Below, piece after piece: positions 27,002 through 37,453 of a stretch of DNA of 64,000 nucleotides. The stretch's first letter is position 1, and each line of letters starts with the position of its first letter. Position numbers and translations under genes: made by a program. The stretch is from Lysobacterales bacterium (GTDB lineage: Bacteria; Pseudomonadota; Gammaproteobacteria; Xanthomonadales; Marinicellaceae), in assembly GCA_020442635.1 (NCBI GenBank), contig JAGRJR010000001.1, positions 1-64,000 on the forward strand. The letters are read 5' to 3'. The notes beneath the pieces are model-generated. The model was not told where the DNA came from. It saw only the letters and a program-made list of their open reading frames with translations, and did not search any database.

Positions 27002-27020
27002 GACAGTGGTCAATTGATGA

Positions 27021-27539
27021 TTAGGGTGTGCTAGGTGGTAAGATAACTGTGTCAATAACATGTATAACTCCATTGCTGGTTTTGATGTCTGTTTGTACCA
27101 CTTGGCTGTTACCATTCAACACCACACTGCCATCTTTGATCATAATTTCAACATTTTTGCCTTGTACAGTGGTTGCTTCAGTTAATTTGATCACGTCTTC
27201 AGCTGGTACTTTACCAGGTACTACATGATAGGTCAGAATAGCTGCCAATTGATCTTTATTTTCTGGTTTTAGCAGGTTCTCAAGTGTACCTTCAGGCAGC
27301 TTGGCAAAAGCTTCATCAGTTGGTGCGAATACAGTGAATGGGCCGTCTCCTTTTAGTGTATCTACCAAATCAGCGGCCTTAACCGCAGTTACCAATGTAT
27401 TGAAAGATCCAGCCGCTACAGCGGTGTCAACGATGTCTTGCTTGTTGTTTTTGTAACTACCGCCAGCCATCACGCCGAAGGTTACCAATACTAAAATGGC
27501 CAGGGTGAAAAATTTAGAAGTTTTGTTTAATGTATTCAT
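27021..27539 (-). CDS. Fasciclin (FAS1) domain exported protein
   Basis: 172 residues from ATG 27539, giving [27 protein letters not shown] as signal peptide; an upstream ATG at 27551 is possible. One FAS1 domain fills the rest: [45 protein letters not shown] (H1 motif), [11 protein letters not shown] (YH motif) and [13 protein letters not shown] (H2 motif). FAS1 domains mediate adhesion or polymer binding outside the cell. Monocistronic, ended by a strong terminator. Confidence 0.93.
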   Translation of the reverse strand: MNTLNKTSKFFTLAILVLVTFGVMAGGSYKNNKQDIVDTAVAAGSFNTLVTAVKAADLVDTLKGDGPFTVFAPTDEAFAKLPEGTLENLLKPENKDQLAAILTYHVVPGKVPAEDVIKLTEATTVQGKNVEIMIKDGSVVLNGNSQVVQTDIKTSNGVIHVIDTVILPPSTP

Positions 27540-27680
27540 GTTTTTTCTCATATATTTTGTGGATAAAAAGTCGTTACTTCGAACTTGTTTGTTCGAGTAG
27601 AAATGTTAGATTCAGCTGTGTAGACAAGGCGTGAGAATTTTAATGAATTAATATCACGCAAATTTCACAGGTCAAGGAAC

Positions 27681-27707
27681 AAAAAAAGCCGGCGTGTAGC
27701 CGGCTTT
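27681..27707 (-). terminator. Terminator of the sucA-sucB-lpd operon
   Basis: Perfect 9-bp stem AAAGCCGGC / GCCGGCTTT with a 5-nt loop and a seven-T run on the minus strand, 22 bases after the lpd stop. Confidence 0.9.
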
Positions 27708-27728
27708 AATTTGGGATTTCAAAGTCTA

Positions 27729-29150
27729 TTAGTTGGCTTTGTGAATGGCGCGTTTGTCGACATTCATCGCGGCTTCAAACACAGCCTCAGACAATGTTGG
27801 GTGTGCATGAACAATGCGAGCCAAGTCTTCTGCACAACCTTTGAATTCCATGGTAACCACACACTCTGACAATAAATCAGCTGCATTGGCGGCATAAATG
27901 TGCGCGCCCAGCAATTCATCGGTTTCGGCATCGGCAATCAGTTTGACCATGCCGGTTGGTTCATTCATGGCCAAAGCACGGCCATTGGCAGCAAATGGGA
28001 ATGTGCCAATTTTGTACTCAACGCCAGCTGCCTTCAATTGCTCTTCAGTTTTACCAACCCAAGCAATCTCAGGTTCGGTGTAAATGACCCAGGGAATGGT
28101 ATTGAAATCAATGTGACCATGTTGTCCAGCAATACGTTCCACCACAGCTGAACCTTCTTCAGAACCTTTGTGAGCCAACATAGGGCCACGTACCGCATCT
28201 CCAATGGCCCAAACATTGGGTACTGAAGTGCGGCAGTCATCATCGACATCAATTTGACCACGTTCGGTTAATTGTACGCCGCAGTCTTCGCTGAGCAAGC
28301 CTGAAGTTTCGGCTTTTCTGCCAACGGCGACTAATAATTTGTCATAAACGGCTGTGGTTTTTTCGCCGTTTTTCTCATAAACAACTTCTACCTTGCTGTC
28401 ATTAACTGTCGCTGATTTAACAAAAGTTGAAAGGTGAATATCCAAACCTTGTTTTTTGAACTCACGTGCGGCCATTTTGGCAATGGTTTGATCACAAGCT
28501 GCCAGAAAGGTATCCATGGCTTCAAATACAGTGACTTCAGAACCCAAACGATTCCATACACTGCCGAGCTCCAGTCCAATCACACCAGCGCCGATAACGC
28601 CGAGTTTTTCAGGTACGGCATTAACATCAAGTCCACCGGCATTGTCTAAAATGTATTCATTGTCCACTTCAACATTAGGGATGTTGATGGGCACAGAACC
28701 ACTGGCCAGGATGATGTGTTCACCTTGTACGATTTCTTTGCCGTCTTCGTTGCTGATTTCAACTTGTCGGTCTTTCAACAATTTGCCACTTCCGGCTTTG
28801 TAATTAACCTTGTTGGCTTTGAATAATTGCGCAATACCACCGGTTAATTGTTTAACAATTTTATCTTTGCGACCAATCATGGTAGGAACGTCAATGGCAG
28901 CATTGTCAAAAGAAATGCCATGTACATCATAATGTTTGGTCATTTGCTCATAATGCTTGGATGAGTCAAGCAGGGCTTTTGAAGGAATACAACCCACATT
29001 CAAGCAAGTACCTCCCAGTGAATAGTTGCCATCTTTACCTTTAAAACGGTCGATACACAAGGTGTTAAAACCATGCTGTGCAGCACGAATAGCTGCCACA
29101 TAACCAGCCGGTCCACCGCCAATAACTATTACGTCATATTTATCTGTCAT
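27729..29150 (-). CDS. lpdA: Dihydrolipoyl dehydrogenase (E3)
   Basis: 473-residue FAD/NAD flavoprotein that reoxidises dihydrolipoamide for 2-oxo acid dehydrogenases. FAD-binding GGGPAGYVAAIRAAQ, redox disulfide GGTCLNVGCIPSKALL, NAD-binding IGAGVIGLELGSVW, second FAD site VWAIGDAVRGPMLAHKG and the C-terminal catalytic HAHPTLSEA are all present. Third gene after sucA and sucB with a 9-base gap, so it is the E3 of the 2-oxoglutarate dehydrogenase complex; it may also serve pyruvate dehydrogenase. Confidence 0.97.
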   Translation of the reverse strand: MTDKYDVIVIGGGPAGYVAAIRAAQHGFNTLCIDRFKGKDGNYSLGGTCLNVGCIPSKALLDSSKHYEQMTKHYDVHGISFDNAAIDVPTMIGRKDKIVKQLTGGIAQLFKANKVNYKAGSGKLLKDRQVEISNEDGKEIVQGEHIILASGSVPINIPNVEVDNEYILDNAGGLDVNAVPEKLGVIGAGVIGLELGSVWNRLGSEVTVFEAMDTFLAACDQTIAKMAAREFKKQGLDIHLSTFVKSATVNDSKVEVVYEKNGEKTTAVYDKLLVAVGRKAETSGLLSEDCGVQLTERGQIDVDDDCRTSVPNVWAIGDAVRGPMLAHKGSEEGSAVVERIAGQHGHIDFNTIPWVIYTEPEIAWVGKTEEQLKAAGVEYKIGTFPFAANGRALAMNEPTGMVKLIADAETDELLGAHIYAANAADLLSECVVTMEFKGCAEDLARIVHAHPTLSEAVFEAAMNVDKRAIHKAN

Positions 29151-29159
29151 TACAAGCTC

Positions 29160-30326
29160 CTACAAGTTCAACAGCATGCGAGCTGGGTCTTCCAGCATTT
29201 CTTTAACCGTTACCAGGAACAATACAGCATCTTTGCCGTCAATGATTCGGTGGTCATAAGTCAAAGCCAGATACATCATCGGACGCACCACAATGTCACC
29301 ATTAACCACCACTGGACGTTCTTTGATGGTGTGCATGCCAAGAATGGCGCTTTGTGGCATATTGAGGATTGGTGTAGACATCAAAGAACCAAAGGTGCCG
29401 CCATTGGTGATGGTGAAAGTGCCACCTGTTAAGTCATCCATGGTCAACTTTCCTTCATTACCAGCGATGGCGAAATCACGGATGTGGGTATCAATGTCAG
29501 CCAGGCTCATGGCGTTGGTGTTTTTCAAAACTGGAACCACCAGTCCACGATCTGTGGCTACGGCAATGCCGATGTTTTGTTGTTTGTGATACACCACATC
29601 AGTGCCTTCAACGGAAGCGTTGATGATGGGAAATTTTTTCAAAGCTTCGGTAGCGGCTTTGACAAAGAAAGACATCAGGCCCAATTTAATACCGTGCTTG
29701 TTGATGAATTCTTCTTTGTATTTTTTACGGATGTCCATCACCGCTTTTAAATCAACTTCATTGAATGAAGTCAACATGGCTGCTGTTGATTGGGCTTCAA
29801 TCATGCGGTCAGCGATTTTCTGACGCAAACGACTCATGGGAACACGTTCTTCCATAGGTGTGTTAGCCACTGTTTGGACATCCGGTTTGGTGATGCGACC
29901 GCCACGACCAGAACCTGTTACTTGTGAAGCATCAATGTTATTTTCGTGCATCATTTTGCGCGCAGCAGGACCTGCTGAACCCGTATCAATGCTTTGAGGC
30001 GCAGCTGTTGTTGTTTGACTGGTTTCTTTGGCTGGTGTTGAAGTGGCTTTCGGTGCTACAGATTCTTCGGCTTTTTCGGCAGGAATTTCACCTTCCTTAA
30101 CTACGCCCAACACTTGGTTGGCTTCAACGACATCGCCAGCTTCAACAGCAATAGATTCTAAAATTCCATCAGCTGGTGCAGGAACTTCCAAAACCACTTT
30201 GTCGGTTTCCAGGTCTACCAGATTTTCATCCCTTTTTACGAAATCACCGGGTTTCTTGTGCCAGGTGGCTACCGTTGCATCGGTAACTGATTCAGGTAAA
30301 ACCGGCACTTTAACATCAATGCTCAT
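29160..30326 (-). CDS. sucB: Dihydrolipoyllysine succinyltransferase (2-OGDH E2)
   Basis: 388 residues. Lipoyl domain at 1-77 with the modified Lys in [14 protein letters not shown]; a Ala/Pro/Thr-rich linker at 80-115; peripheral subunit-binding domain at about 118-150 ([25 protein letters not shown]); catalytic domain at about 155-388 with the active-site [12 protein letters not shown]. Only one lipoyl domain, as expected for OdhB. Transfers succinyl to CoA in the TCA cycle. Seven bases downstream of sucA. Confidence 0.97.
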   Translation of the reverse strand: MSIDVKVPVLPESVTDATVATWHKKPGDFVKRDENLVDLETDKVVLEVPAPADGILESIAVEAGDVVEANQVLGVVKEGEIPAEKAEESVAPKATSTPAKETSQTTTAAPQSIDTGSAGPAARKMMHENNIDASQVTGSGRGGRITKPDVQTVANTPMEERVPMSRLRQKIADRMIEAQSTAAMLTSFNEVDLKAVMDIRKKYKEEFINKHGIKLGLMSFFVKAATEALKKFPIINASVEGTDVVYHKQQNIGIAVATDRGLVVPVLKNTNAMSLADIDTHIRDFAIAGNEGKLTMDDLTGGTFTITNGGTFGSLMSTPILNMPQSAILGMHTIKERPVVVNGDIVVRPMMYLALTYDHRIIDGKDAVLFLVTVKEMLEDPARMLLNL

Positions 30327-30333
30327 ACTTCTA

Positions 30334-33162
30334 TTACTCCGCGTCTATGGCCGAACCATGTTCACCATGGATGGCATCTTTAATCAATTGTTGTTGTTCT
30401 TTGATATGTACTTTCAATGCACCAACCGCAGGCGAGGGCGAACCTTTTCTGCCAGCAAAATACAAAGGAAAGCGATCAGCTATACAGTGTTGTAAATGGT
30501 GTCTGATTTGGAACCAGGCACCCTGGTTAATGGGTTCTTCCTGACACCAAATCACTTCTTTTGTGTTTGGATAAACATCAATTTCCTGAGTCAAGGCATT
30601 TCGGGGGAATGGATACAGTTGTTCCACCCGAGCCAGTGCTACTGTTTTGTTGTCTTCTTCGGTCAATTGTTCCAATAAATCGTAGTACACTTTACCCGAA
30701 CAGAAAATGATGCGTTCGACATCTTTTTTCTCAACACGGCGGTCTGGAATTACTGTTTGGAAACGACCTTGAGTCAGCTGTTCTTTGGTTGAAGTGGCCA
30801 ATTTATGACGTAACAGGCTTTTAGGTGTCATTACAACCAAGGGCTTGCGGGCTTTGCGCAACATCTGACGACGAATCATGTGAAACGTTTGTGCCGGTGT
30901 TGAAGGCATACAAACCTGCATGTTATTGACAGCACACAGCTGCAAATAACGCTCCAAACGTGCCGAAGAGTGTTCTGGACCTTGGCCTTCAAAGCCGTGA
31001 GGCAGGAACATCACCAAACCACTCAAGCGTCCCCACTTGGCTTCGCCTGATGAAATGAATTGGTCAATCACCACCTGAGCACCGTTGGCAAAATCACCAA
31101 ACTGCGCTTCCCAGATCACCAAGGCTCTTGGCTCGGTGGTGGCATATCCGTACTCGAACGCCAAAACAGCTTCTTCAGACAATACTGAATTAATGATGTC
31201 TATTTTGTTTTTGTCGGTTTCCAGCTTGGCCAGCGGTGTAAAGTTTTCGTTTTGATTTACATTGTGCACCACGGCATGGCGATGGAAAAAGGTACCACGT
31301 TGTGAATCCTGACCATCGATGCGAATTTGGTAACCTTCATCTAAAATACTGGCATAAGCCATGGTTTCGGCAAATCCCCAATCCATAGGTATCTCACCTT
31401 GCATCATTTTTACCCTGTCTTGGTTAATTTTGTTCACCCGTGGATGAGGTTTCAGGTCATCAGGCAAGTCTGTGATCATTTGACTGTATTTTGCAAAGCG
31501 GTCTGCAGAGATGGTGGTATCAATCTGTTCAGTTAACTCGCCCTTGATGTAGGGTGTCCAGTCAACAGCGAATTTATCGTTGTTGTGGGTGGGACCAAAC
31601 TCTACAATACCTTCCTTGTTATCCAGGCGGTCTCGATATTGGTCAACCAGATCTCTGGCAAAAGAGGCATCAATCACCTTCTCCGCAATTAACTTGTCTG
31701 CATAAATCTCTCTAGGTGAGCTGTGTGCCTTGATCAATTTATACATATGTGGTTGGGTTGCAGATGGTTCATCAGCTTCATTGTGACCATGTTTTCGATA
31801 ACAAACCAAATCAATCACCACGTCCATACCAAAAGTTTGTCGATAATCGGCAGCTACCTGTGTAGCAAAGACTACGGCTTCAGGATCATCTCCATTGACA
31901 TGAAAAATAGGTGCTTGTACCATCTTCGCCAATTCTGTACAGTACAAACCAGCTTTTTTATCCAAAGCATGGGTGGTGGTAAAGCCAATTTGATTGTTGA
32001 CAATAATATGGATGGTACCACCCACATCGTAACCTTCCACCATGGCCATATTGAACAACTCCATGTTAACACCCTGGCCTTCAAAGGCGGCATCACCATG
32101 AATCAATACAGGAACCACCACATTTTTGTTTGAGTCTTCACGTCTGACTTGTCGAGCTCTAACTGAACCCAGAACCACAGGATTAATGATTTCCAAGTGG
32201 GACGGGTTAAATGCCATAGCCAAATGTACATCACCCCCTGGTGTTGGAACATCGGAGGAATAACCTTTGTGGTATTTCACATCACCGGAATTCACATTAT
32301 CCAGTTCATCGGCTTTGACACCATCAAATTCATCAAACAAATCAGCTGGTGATTTGCCCAAGATGTTTACCAGCATGTTCAAGCGACCACGATGAGCCAT
32401 GCCGATGACCAATTCTTTGGTTTTTTGTGCACCCAAATGCTGAATCAGAAAGGACATTTGTGGAATCAACGCATCGCCACCTTCCAGAGAGAAGCGCTTT
32501 TGTCCGACGTATTTTGTGTGCAAATAACGCTCAAGCCCTTCCGCTTGAGTCAGACATTTGAGCATTTTTTTCTTTTCTTCTGCATTGAATGGAAGAGCGC
32601 CAGCTGGCTTTTCTAACCTTTGTTGCAGCCATTCACGCTTTTTAATGTCAGTGATGTGCATGTATTCAGCACCGATGTGCTGGCAATATATTTTTTCCAG
32701 CAAATCGATGATGTCTTTTAATGGCAGTTGTTCTGGTGCCACCATCGAACCTGTGTTGAAGCTGGTGGCCATGTCAGCTTCGGACAAGTTGTGATAAGGC
32801 AGTTCCAAATCCGGTGTTTCAGGGCGTTTGGAATAGTTGATGGGATCCAGTTTTGCTTTTTGATGTCCACGCAAGCGATAAGAATTGATTAATCGCAATA
32901 CATCGGCCTGTTTCTGTGTATGAACTGCGTCACCTGAAGCAGGCGCCATGGCAGGGTATTTACCTGCTTGCTCAAACTTTTCAATGATGGGCAAATGCCT
33001 TACATCAGGTGAGCCCTGATCAAATTCCTTGAACAGGGTTTGCATCTCAGCAGAGACCGAATGTGGGTCTTCCAGGTACTGGTCATAATATTGTTCCAAC
33101 CAGGATGAATTGGTGCCAAAAAAAGCAGCCGATTTCTGTTTTTCTTTAATCCAGCTTCCCAA
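30334..33162 (-). CDS. sucA: 2-oxoglutarate dehydrogenase E1
   Basis: 942-residue thiamine-diphosphate enzyme that decarboxylates 2-oxoglutarate and passes succinyl to SucB. The N-terminal E2-binding helix region ([18 protein letters not shown]), [15 protein letters not shown], the ThDP motif around [13 protein letters not shown], and the C-terminal transketolase-like part ([24 protein letters not shown]) are present. The start is TTG at 33162, the only start codon in frame at the right distance; no good ribosome-binding site is visible. First gene of the operon, with a strong promoter just upstream. Confidence 0.96.
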   Translation of the reverse strand: MGSWIKEKQKSAAFFGTNSSWLEQYYDQYLEDPHSVSAEMQTLFKEFDQGSPDVRHLPIIEKFEQAGKYPAMAPASGDAVHTQKQADVLRLINSYRLRGHQKAKLDPINYSKRPETPDLELPYHNLSEADMATSFNTGSMVAPEQLPLKDIIDLLEKIYCQHIGAEYMHITDIKKREWLQQRLEKPAGALPFNAEEKKKMLKCLTQAEGLERYLHTKYVGQKRFSLEGGDALIPQMSFLIQHLGAQKTKELVIGMAHRGRLNMLVNILGKSPADLFDEFDGVKADELDNVNSGDVKYHKGYSSDVPTPGGDVHLAMAFNPSHLEIINPVVLGSVRARQVRREDSNKNVVVPVLIHGDAAFEGQGVNMELFNMAMVEGYDVGGTIHIIVNNQIGFTTTHALDKKAGLYCTELAKMVQAPIFHVNGDDPEAVVFATQVAADYRQTFGMDVVIDLVCYRKHGHNEADEPSATQPHMYKLIKAHSSPREIYADKLIAEKVIDASFARDLVDQYRDRLDNKEGIVEFGPTHNNDKFAVDWTPYIKGELTEQIDTTISADRFAKYSQMITDLPDDLKPHPRVNKINQDRVKMMQGEIPMDWGFAETMAYASILDEGYQIRIDGQDSQRGTFFHRHAVVHNVNQNENFTPLAKLETDKNKIDIINSVLSEEAVLAFEYGYATTEPRALVIWEAQFGDFANGAQVVIDQFISSGEAKWGRLSGLVMFLPHGFEGQGPEHSSARLERYLQLCAVNNMQVCMPSTPAQTFHMIRRQMLRKARKPLVVMTPKSLLRHKLATSTKEQLTQGRFQTVIPDRRVEKKDVERIIFCSGKVYYDLLEQLTEEDNKTVALARVEQLYPFPRNALTQEIDVYPNTKEVIWCQEEPINQGAWFQIRHHLQHCIADRFPLYFAGRKGSPSPAVGALKVHIKEQQQLIKDAIHGEHGSAIDAE

Positions 33163-33195
33163 GGGATTTCTCGTGGTTAATATTTGAAAACGCGT

Positions 33196-33223
33196 ATTAT
33201 ACCTGAACCACTTCAGGGTAAAA
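33196..33223 (-). promoter_or_regulatory. sucA promoter with inverted repeat in the spacer
   Basis: On the minus strand TTTTAC (-35), 16-bp spacer and perfect TATAAT (-10), about 34 bases before the sucA start. The spacer contains a perfect inverted repeat CCTGAA-N4-TTCAGG (33202-33217), well placed for a repressor. Confidence 0.65.
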
Positions 33224-33275
33224 GGCTCTGAGCGGATAAACCGAAAAAAATCAGACTAAAGTTTGTTGTATGTAG

Positions 33276-34478
33276 CTAAAAACCGTCGTAGAAGATCAAA
33301 TCGTTAGAAACGGCCACACCCGTGACACGAAAAACATTGTCACTGCCACCGCCTGATACATATATTTGTCCAAAAGCGAAAGCCACATTTGAAGTGCCGT
33401 CAAGAGCAGAACTGCCATCCCCTGATGCATCAATGATTTCAGTAATCACACAAGGCGTTCCGGAAGTGCTACAACTGATTGGCGTGTTGATTTTATAGGC
33501 GTTGTCGCCATTCCCTCCAGTAAAAAATATATTGTCTGCATCATCAACCGTCATATTCCCAGCTTGTTGGGGTGTGGCCATATTAAATATTTCAGTGATA
33601 ACACATGGCGTACCTGAAGTGCTACAGCTGCCAGGTGTATTTATTTTGAACACAGCGGCAGGTTGGAAAAAACCTAGCGAAGTAAAGTAGATGTTATCCT
33701 GGCTATCAACCGTGATTCCGCGGCCGAATGCTTGACTGGTAATGGTGGCCTCATCGACCAGTTCGGTGATGGTACAAAGCGTGCCGGTAGTGCTACAGGT
33801 TCCAGGTGTGGCAATTTTGAAGACATTGTCTGAATTTTGTGTTGTGACATAAACACTTCCCTGACTGTCCGAAGCCAGTCCGACGGGTTGGTTAAGCTCA
33901 TTGGGTCCGGCACCATCATCGCCAGTGATATCAATGATTTCAGTCAAGTTACATGGTGTACCTGTGGTCGCGCAAGTTTCTGAAGCTGGAATTCTGATGA
34001 CGTTATCAGAGCCACCACCAGCGACATAGACATTGTCATTGGCATCAACAGTCAAGGCCAAAGCCGTATCAAAACCGTTAACATTGGCCCCGTTGGCATC
34101 AACCACTTCACGAATACAATCGGCTACACAGACTGCCGGGTTTAAAATTCTGAACACATTGTCACTGAATTGGCCAGAAACATAAACATTACCAGCTGAA
34201 TCGACCACTACAGCAGCAGGGCGGTCCAAGGCATTACCCATGCCATCGCCATTGGCATCAATAATGACAGTTTCATCACAGTTGGCATCAGTAGTGTTAC
34301 ATGTATAGGAGGCTTTAATCATGGTTACGGCAGCCACGTTGACATCATGAATGTAGAGGTTTCCAGATGCATCCGCATAGACCCCGCTGCCTGCTGAGTT
34401 GTTGACTTCGATGATCTCAGCAGTGGCGGTAGAAGCCAATAAAGCAATAAATCCCCAAATAAGTATTTTTTTCATCAT
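33276..34478 (-). CDS. Secreted NHL-like beta-propeller protein
   Basis: About 401 residues. ATG 34478 (or 34475) is chosen because AGGAGG lies four to seven bases upstream and it gives a signal peptide (MMKKILIWGFIALLASTATA); the frame is open to 34535. About eight repeats follow, each with a strand such as GNVYVSGQFSDNVFRI or NIFFTGGNGDNAYKI and a Cys pair (CSTSGTPCVITEI). This fits an NHL/SMP-30-like propeller with a disulfide in each blade. It ends in NDLIFYDGF, matching the tail of the FG-GAP protein. Probably extracellular; ligand unknown. Confidence 0.85.
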   Translation of the reverse strand: MMKKILIWGFIALLASTATAEIIEVNNSAGSGVYADASGNLYIHDVNVAAVTMIKASYTCNTTDANCDETVIIDANGDGMGNALDRPAAVVVDSAGNVYVSGQFSDNVFRILNPAVCVADCIREVVDANGANVNGFDTALALTVDANDNVYVAGGGSDNVIRIPASETCATTGTPCNLTEIIDITGDDGAGPNELNQPVGLASDSQGSVYVTTQNSDNVFKIATPGTCSTTGTLCTITELVDEATITSQAFGRGITVDSQDNIYFTSLGFFQPAAVFKINTPGSCSTSGTPCVITEIFNMATPQQAGNMTVDDADNIFFTGGNGDNAYKINTPISCSTSGTPCVITEIIDASGDGSSALDGTSNVAFAFGQIYVSGGGSDNVFRVTGVAVSNDLIFYDGF

Positions 34479-34682
34479 TGAGCCTCCTATTGATCCTATC
34501 ATTATACAACTTGCCATATCTGTTCGCAATCTCACTTATAAAAATTCACTTGGATCAAAATCCGTGACTGGAGTGTGCGGTTATCCTATACAAATCCATT
34601 AATGAAAAGGCGGTTTTACTGCGAACAAAACAAATTTAACAACAAATCATATCATTCAATTAATCATGTATAATCATGTGAT

Positions 34683-36407
34683 ATGAAGGCTCATTTAAAA
34701 CAGTTGATTTTTAAACCCATCAATTACTACGTTTTAGGCGTTTTGATGGTGGCTGCATGCTATGCGCTTTTCATGCTGCACGGTATTTTTTCCATGCCTC
34801 AGTTGTTGACTTGGCTAATCGGAACTTCTGCCATGTTATTGGTTTGGCAATACGGTATAAAAATGCCTTATTTGGGCATGATATCAATGGAGCGCTTGGT
34901 ACAGTTCCATTTGTTATTGACTTTACCTATTTCAGAAACATTAGTCATCACCACCACCGCAAGTCTGATTATGCCATTCATCAATAAATCATATCGGATG
35001 AATTCATATCACATTGCCACCATTCGGGCGTTAAACAATTTGTCGATGAACACCATTATGTTGCTCAGTACTTATTGGGTGCTGAGTCATTGGTTAACTT
35101 TGCCACTTCTGACTTTGGATTTTTGGGCGGTTTTTGTTATAACCATTGCGGCCATCATGATGCAAATTATCAACATCGTAATGATTTACATCTACTTTTC
35201 ATTTGATCGCAAAAAAGTTTCCAAATTATTTACTCCTGCTTATTTGTTTGCCGATTTTATCTATGTGCCTGCTGGTGTATTGTCTGCCTTGTTGTGGCAC
35301 GGTGATCACATGGTTTTTTCTCTTTTTTCATCTTTTATGGTGGTTTTACTGATCAGCTTTTATGGTTTCAATCACAAGTCAAACAACGAAGATATGACCA
35401 TCCCCAAAGCGGGTACAGAATACCCTGCCAGTTTTCTTGAGGTGGACCAGGTGACAGCGGCCATAAAAGCCAGATGTGATCAATTATTTGACGTTCAGGC
35501 TTTGTGCTTGTTGGAGTTGAATGCAGCAGGTTTACCCAAAAGATACTTACTGAAGGATGAACGATTTTCTAAGGATGAATTTGAAGAAATTTTGGAACAG
35601 ACCCACTCTAAAGAACATGTTAATTTAGGACGGTTGTTTATTCAGGGTAAGACCATTGATTATATGACGGCTTTGTTCAAAGATCATAGTGGGGTTTTCG
35701 CCAGATTACTTTTGGTCAGAACGAACCATAATGCTTTTTTAATATCAGATTTAAATCTGTTGCGTTTGTTTGTTCAGCGATACAGGCCTGGTTTGTCATA
35801 TGCATTGACCTTCTCGGCACTGTCTGAATATAAAAATAATCTGGAACAAAAAGTCAAGGAAAGAACCTTGCAATTGGAACAGGTCAATCAGGAAAAAAGT
35901 GAGTTGGTCAATAAACTCAAATTGATTTCAAACTCAGATGCTTTGACACAACTGTACAATCGCAGATATTTCAATGCATTGGTCAAACACCATAAGACAA
36001 AGCCTCCACAGCAGTTGACCTTGGCGATCATTGATATTGATCATTTTAAAAACATCAATGATAACTTTGGGCATGAAAAAGGTGATCAGGTGATTCAGCA
36101 TGTGGCCAAAATCATGAGGTCATGGGCCGACAAGAATGTCACCCTGATAAGGTATGGTGGCGAAGAGTTTGCTATCCTGGTTAAAAACCAGCCACGTGAT
36201 GCCACTGTTGTGTCCTTATCCAAATTATTGGTCGCGGTCAGGAGTTATGATTGGCAACAATTGGATTTAACCAACACATTAACCATCAGCATTGGTATGG
36301 CTCATTACCCAGACTCAACTTTGGATGAGCTCTTTGATCATGCTGATTCTGCCATGTACCAAGCAAAAACCAATGGCAGAAACCAGCTTAAATCATTTCA
36401 TGGGTAA
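34683..36407 (+). CDS. Membrane diguanylate cyclase (GGDEF)
   Basis: 574 residues. Residues 1-225 contain about seven hydrophobic helices forming a membrane sensor that resembles MASE-type domains. A middle soluble region at about 240-385 may be GAF-like, followed by a coiled coil (LEQKVKERTLQLEQVNQEKSELVNKL). The GGDEF domain at about 405-570 has NSDALTQLYNRRYF, the metal site IDIDHFKNINDNFGH and the active loop RYGGEEF. Expected to make c-di-GMP. The inhibitory I-site RxxD is absent (DKNV in its place), so product inhibition is unlikely. Not obviously in an operon. Confidence 0.93.
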   Translation: MKAHLKQLIFKPINYYVLGVLMVAACYALFMLHGIFSMPQLLTWLIGTSAMLLVWQYGIKMPYLGMISMERLVQFHLLLTLPISETLVITTTASLIMPFINKSYRMNSYHIATIRALNNLSMNTIMLLSTYWVLSHWLTLPLLTLDFWAVFVITIAAIMMQIINIVMIYIYFSFDRKKVSKLFTPAYLFADFIYVPAGVLSALLWHGDHMVFSLFSSFMVVLLISFYGFNHKSNNEDMTIPKAGTEYPASFLEVDQVTAAIKARCDQLFDVQALCLLELNAAGLPKRYLLKDERFSKDEFEEILEQTHSKEHVNLGRLFIQGKTIDYMTALFKDHSGVFARLLLVRTNHNAFLISDLNLLRLFVQRYRPGLSYALTFSALSEYKNNLEQKVKERTLQLEQVNQEKSELVNKLKLISNSDALTQLYNRRYFNALVKHHKTKPPQQLTLAIIDIDHFKNINDNFGHEKGDQVIQHVAKIMRSWADKNVTLIRYGGEEFAILVKNQPRDATVVSLSKLLVAVRSYDWQQLDLTNTLTISIGMAHYPDSTLDELFDHADSAMYQAKTNGRNQLKSFHG

Positions 36408-36451
36408 GTCATAAGAGTCGATTAAATTATTTCTATTTTCAATGTATATTT

Positions 36452-37228
36452 ATGATTGAAATTGTCATTGTATCTGCCGTCGCTTGTTTAGCGTCTTTGT
36501 TGACCTTCTTTTCCGGTTTTGGCTTAGGCACATTGTTAATGCCTGTGGTTGCTTTATTCTTTTCGATTGAAGTGGCCATTGGTGTTACTGCAGTGGTGCA
36601 TTTAGCCAACAATGTTTTTAAGCTCTCTTTGCTTGCGAAACATGTTAACAAGGATGTATTACTGCGTTTTGGACTCACTGCGGTTGTAGCTGCTTTTCTT
36701 GGGGCTTATGTATTGGGTTGGTTGGCAGAAGAGGGTAGTGCTTTCAATTTTCAATTTTTTGGTCATGCATTTGAGACAACGGTATTAAAACTGATTGTTG
36801 GGGCTTTGATTATTGTTTTTGTCATTTTTGAATTAACCCAATGGCTTAAAAGAAAAACCCTGGATAAAAAATACTTACCGCTGGGTGGATTCATCAGTGG
36901 TTTCTTTGGTGGTTTATCAGGTCATCAAGGTGCATTTCGCAGCCTTTTTTTACTTAAAGCCGGTCTTAGCAAGGAGCAGTTCATTGCTACGGGCGTGATG
37001 GTTGCGGTGTTAGTAGATGTTTCCAGGTTACTGGTTTATGGTCAAGACCTGATGACTGAATCTCATGGGATTGAATGGTCATTGGTGTTGATGGCCACAC
37101 TGTTTGCTTTCTTGGGAGCCATCATTGGTAAAAAGCTGCTCAATAAAATAACCATAGGCAGTGTTCAAGTGGTGGTTTCCTTGTTGTTGGTTTTTGTGGC
37201 CTTGGGTTTAATCACTGGCTTGCTCTGA
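36452..37228 (+). CDS. TauE/SafE-family permease (sulfite exporter family)
   Basis: 258 residues, about eight transmembrane helices in two similar halves. Typical family features: FFSGFGLGTLLMPVVALFF in the first half and the matching GGFISGFFGGLSGHQGAFRSLFLLKAG in the second. The family moves sulfur-containing anions or organic acids; substrate unknown. It begins 45 bases after the cyclase gene on the same strand and may be co-transcribed with it. Confidence 0.9.
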   Translation: MIEIVIVSAVACLASLLTFFSGFGLGTLLMPVVALFFSIEVAIGVTAVVHLANNVFKLSLLAKHVNKDVLLRFGLTAVVAAFLGAYVLGWLAEEGSAFNFQFFGHAFETTVLKLIVGALIIVFVIFELTQWLKRKTLDKKYLPLGGFISGFFGGLSGHQGAFRSLFLLKAGLSKEQFIATGVMVAVLVDVSRLLVYGQDLMTESHGIEWSLVLMATLFAFLGAIIGKKLLNKITIGSVQVVVSLLLVFVALGLITGLL

Positions 37229-37396
37229 ACCAACAACAATCTAAAAATCCTGTCTTTTCAATTACCAAGCTAATTTCAACAAGGTTTTATCAACCTGGTC
37301 CAAATTGTTAAGCACTTGAAAAACCCAAAATGATCATTCATACATCAGCACAATCTATCTCAATAAAATAAAGTTGATTTAATTTTAAAATGCTAT

Positions 37397-37411
37397 TGAG
37401 AATCATTATCA
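37397..37411 (+). promoter_or_regulatory. Fur box upstream of the TonB receptor
   Basis: TGAGAATCATTATCA differs from the 15-bp Fur consensus (TGATAATCATTATCA) at one position and lies 43 bases before the receptor start. It should give iron repression of the receptor operon. Confidence 0.85.
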
Positions 37412-37453
37412 ATAAGATTACAATTCGCATTTAATTAATAACCACAAATAACA

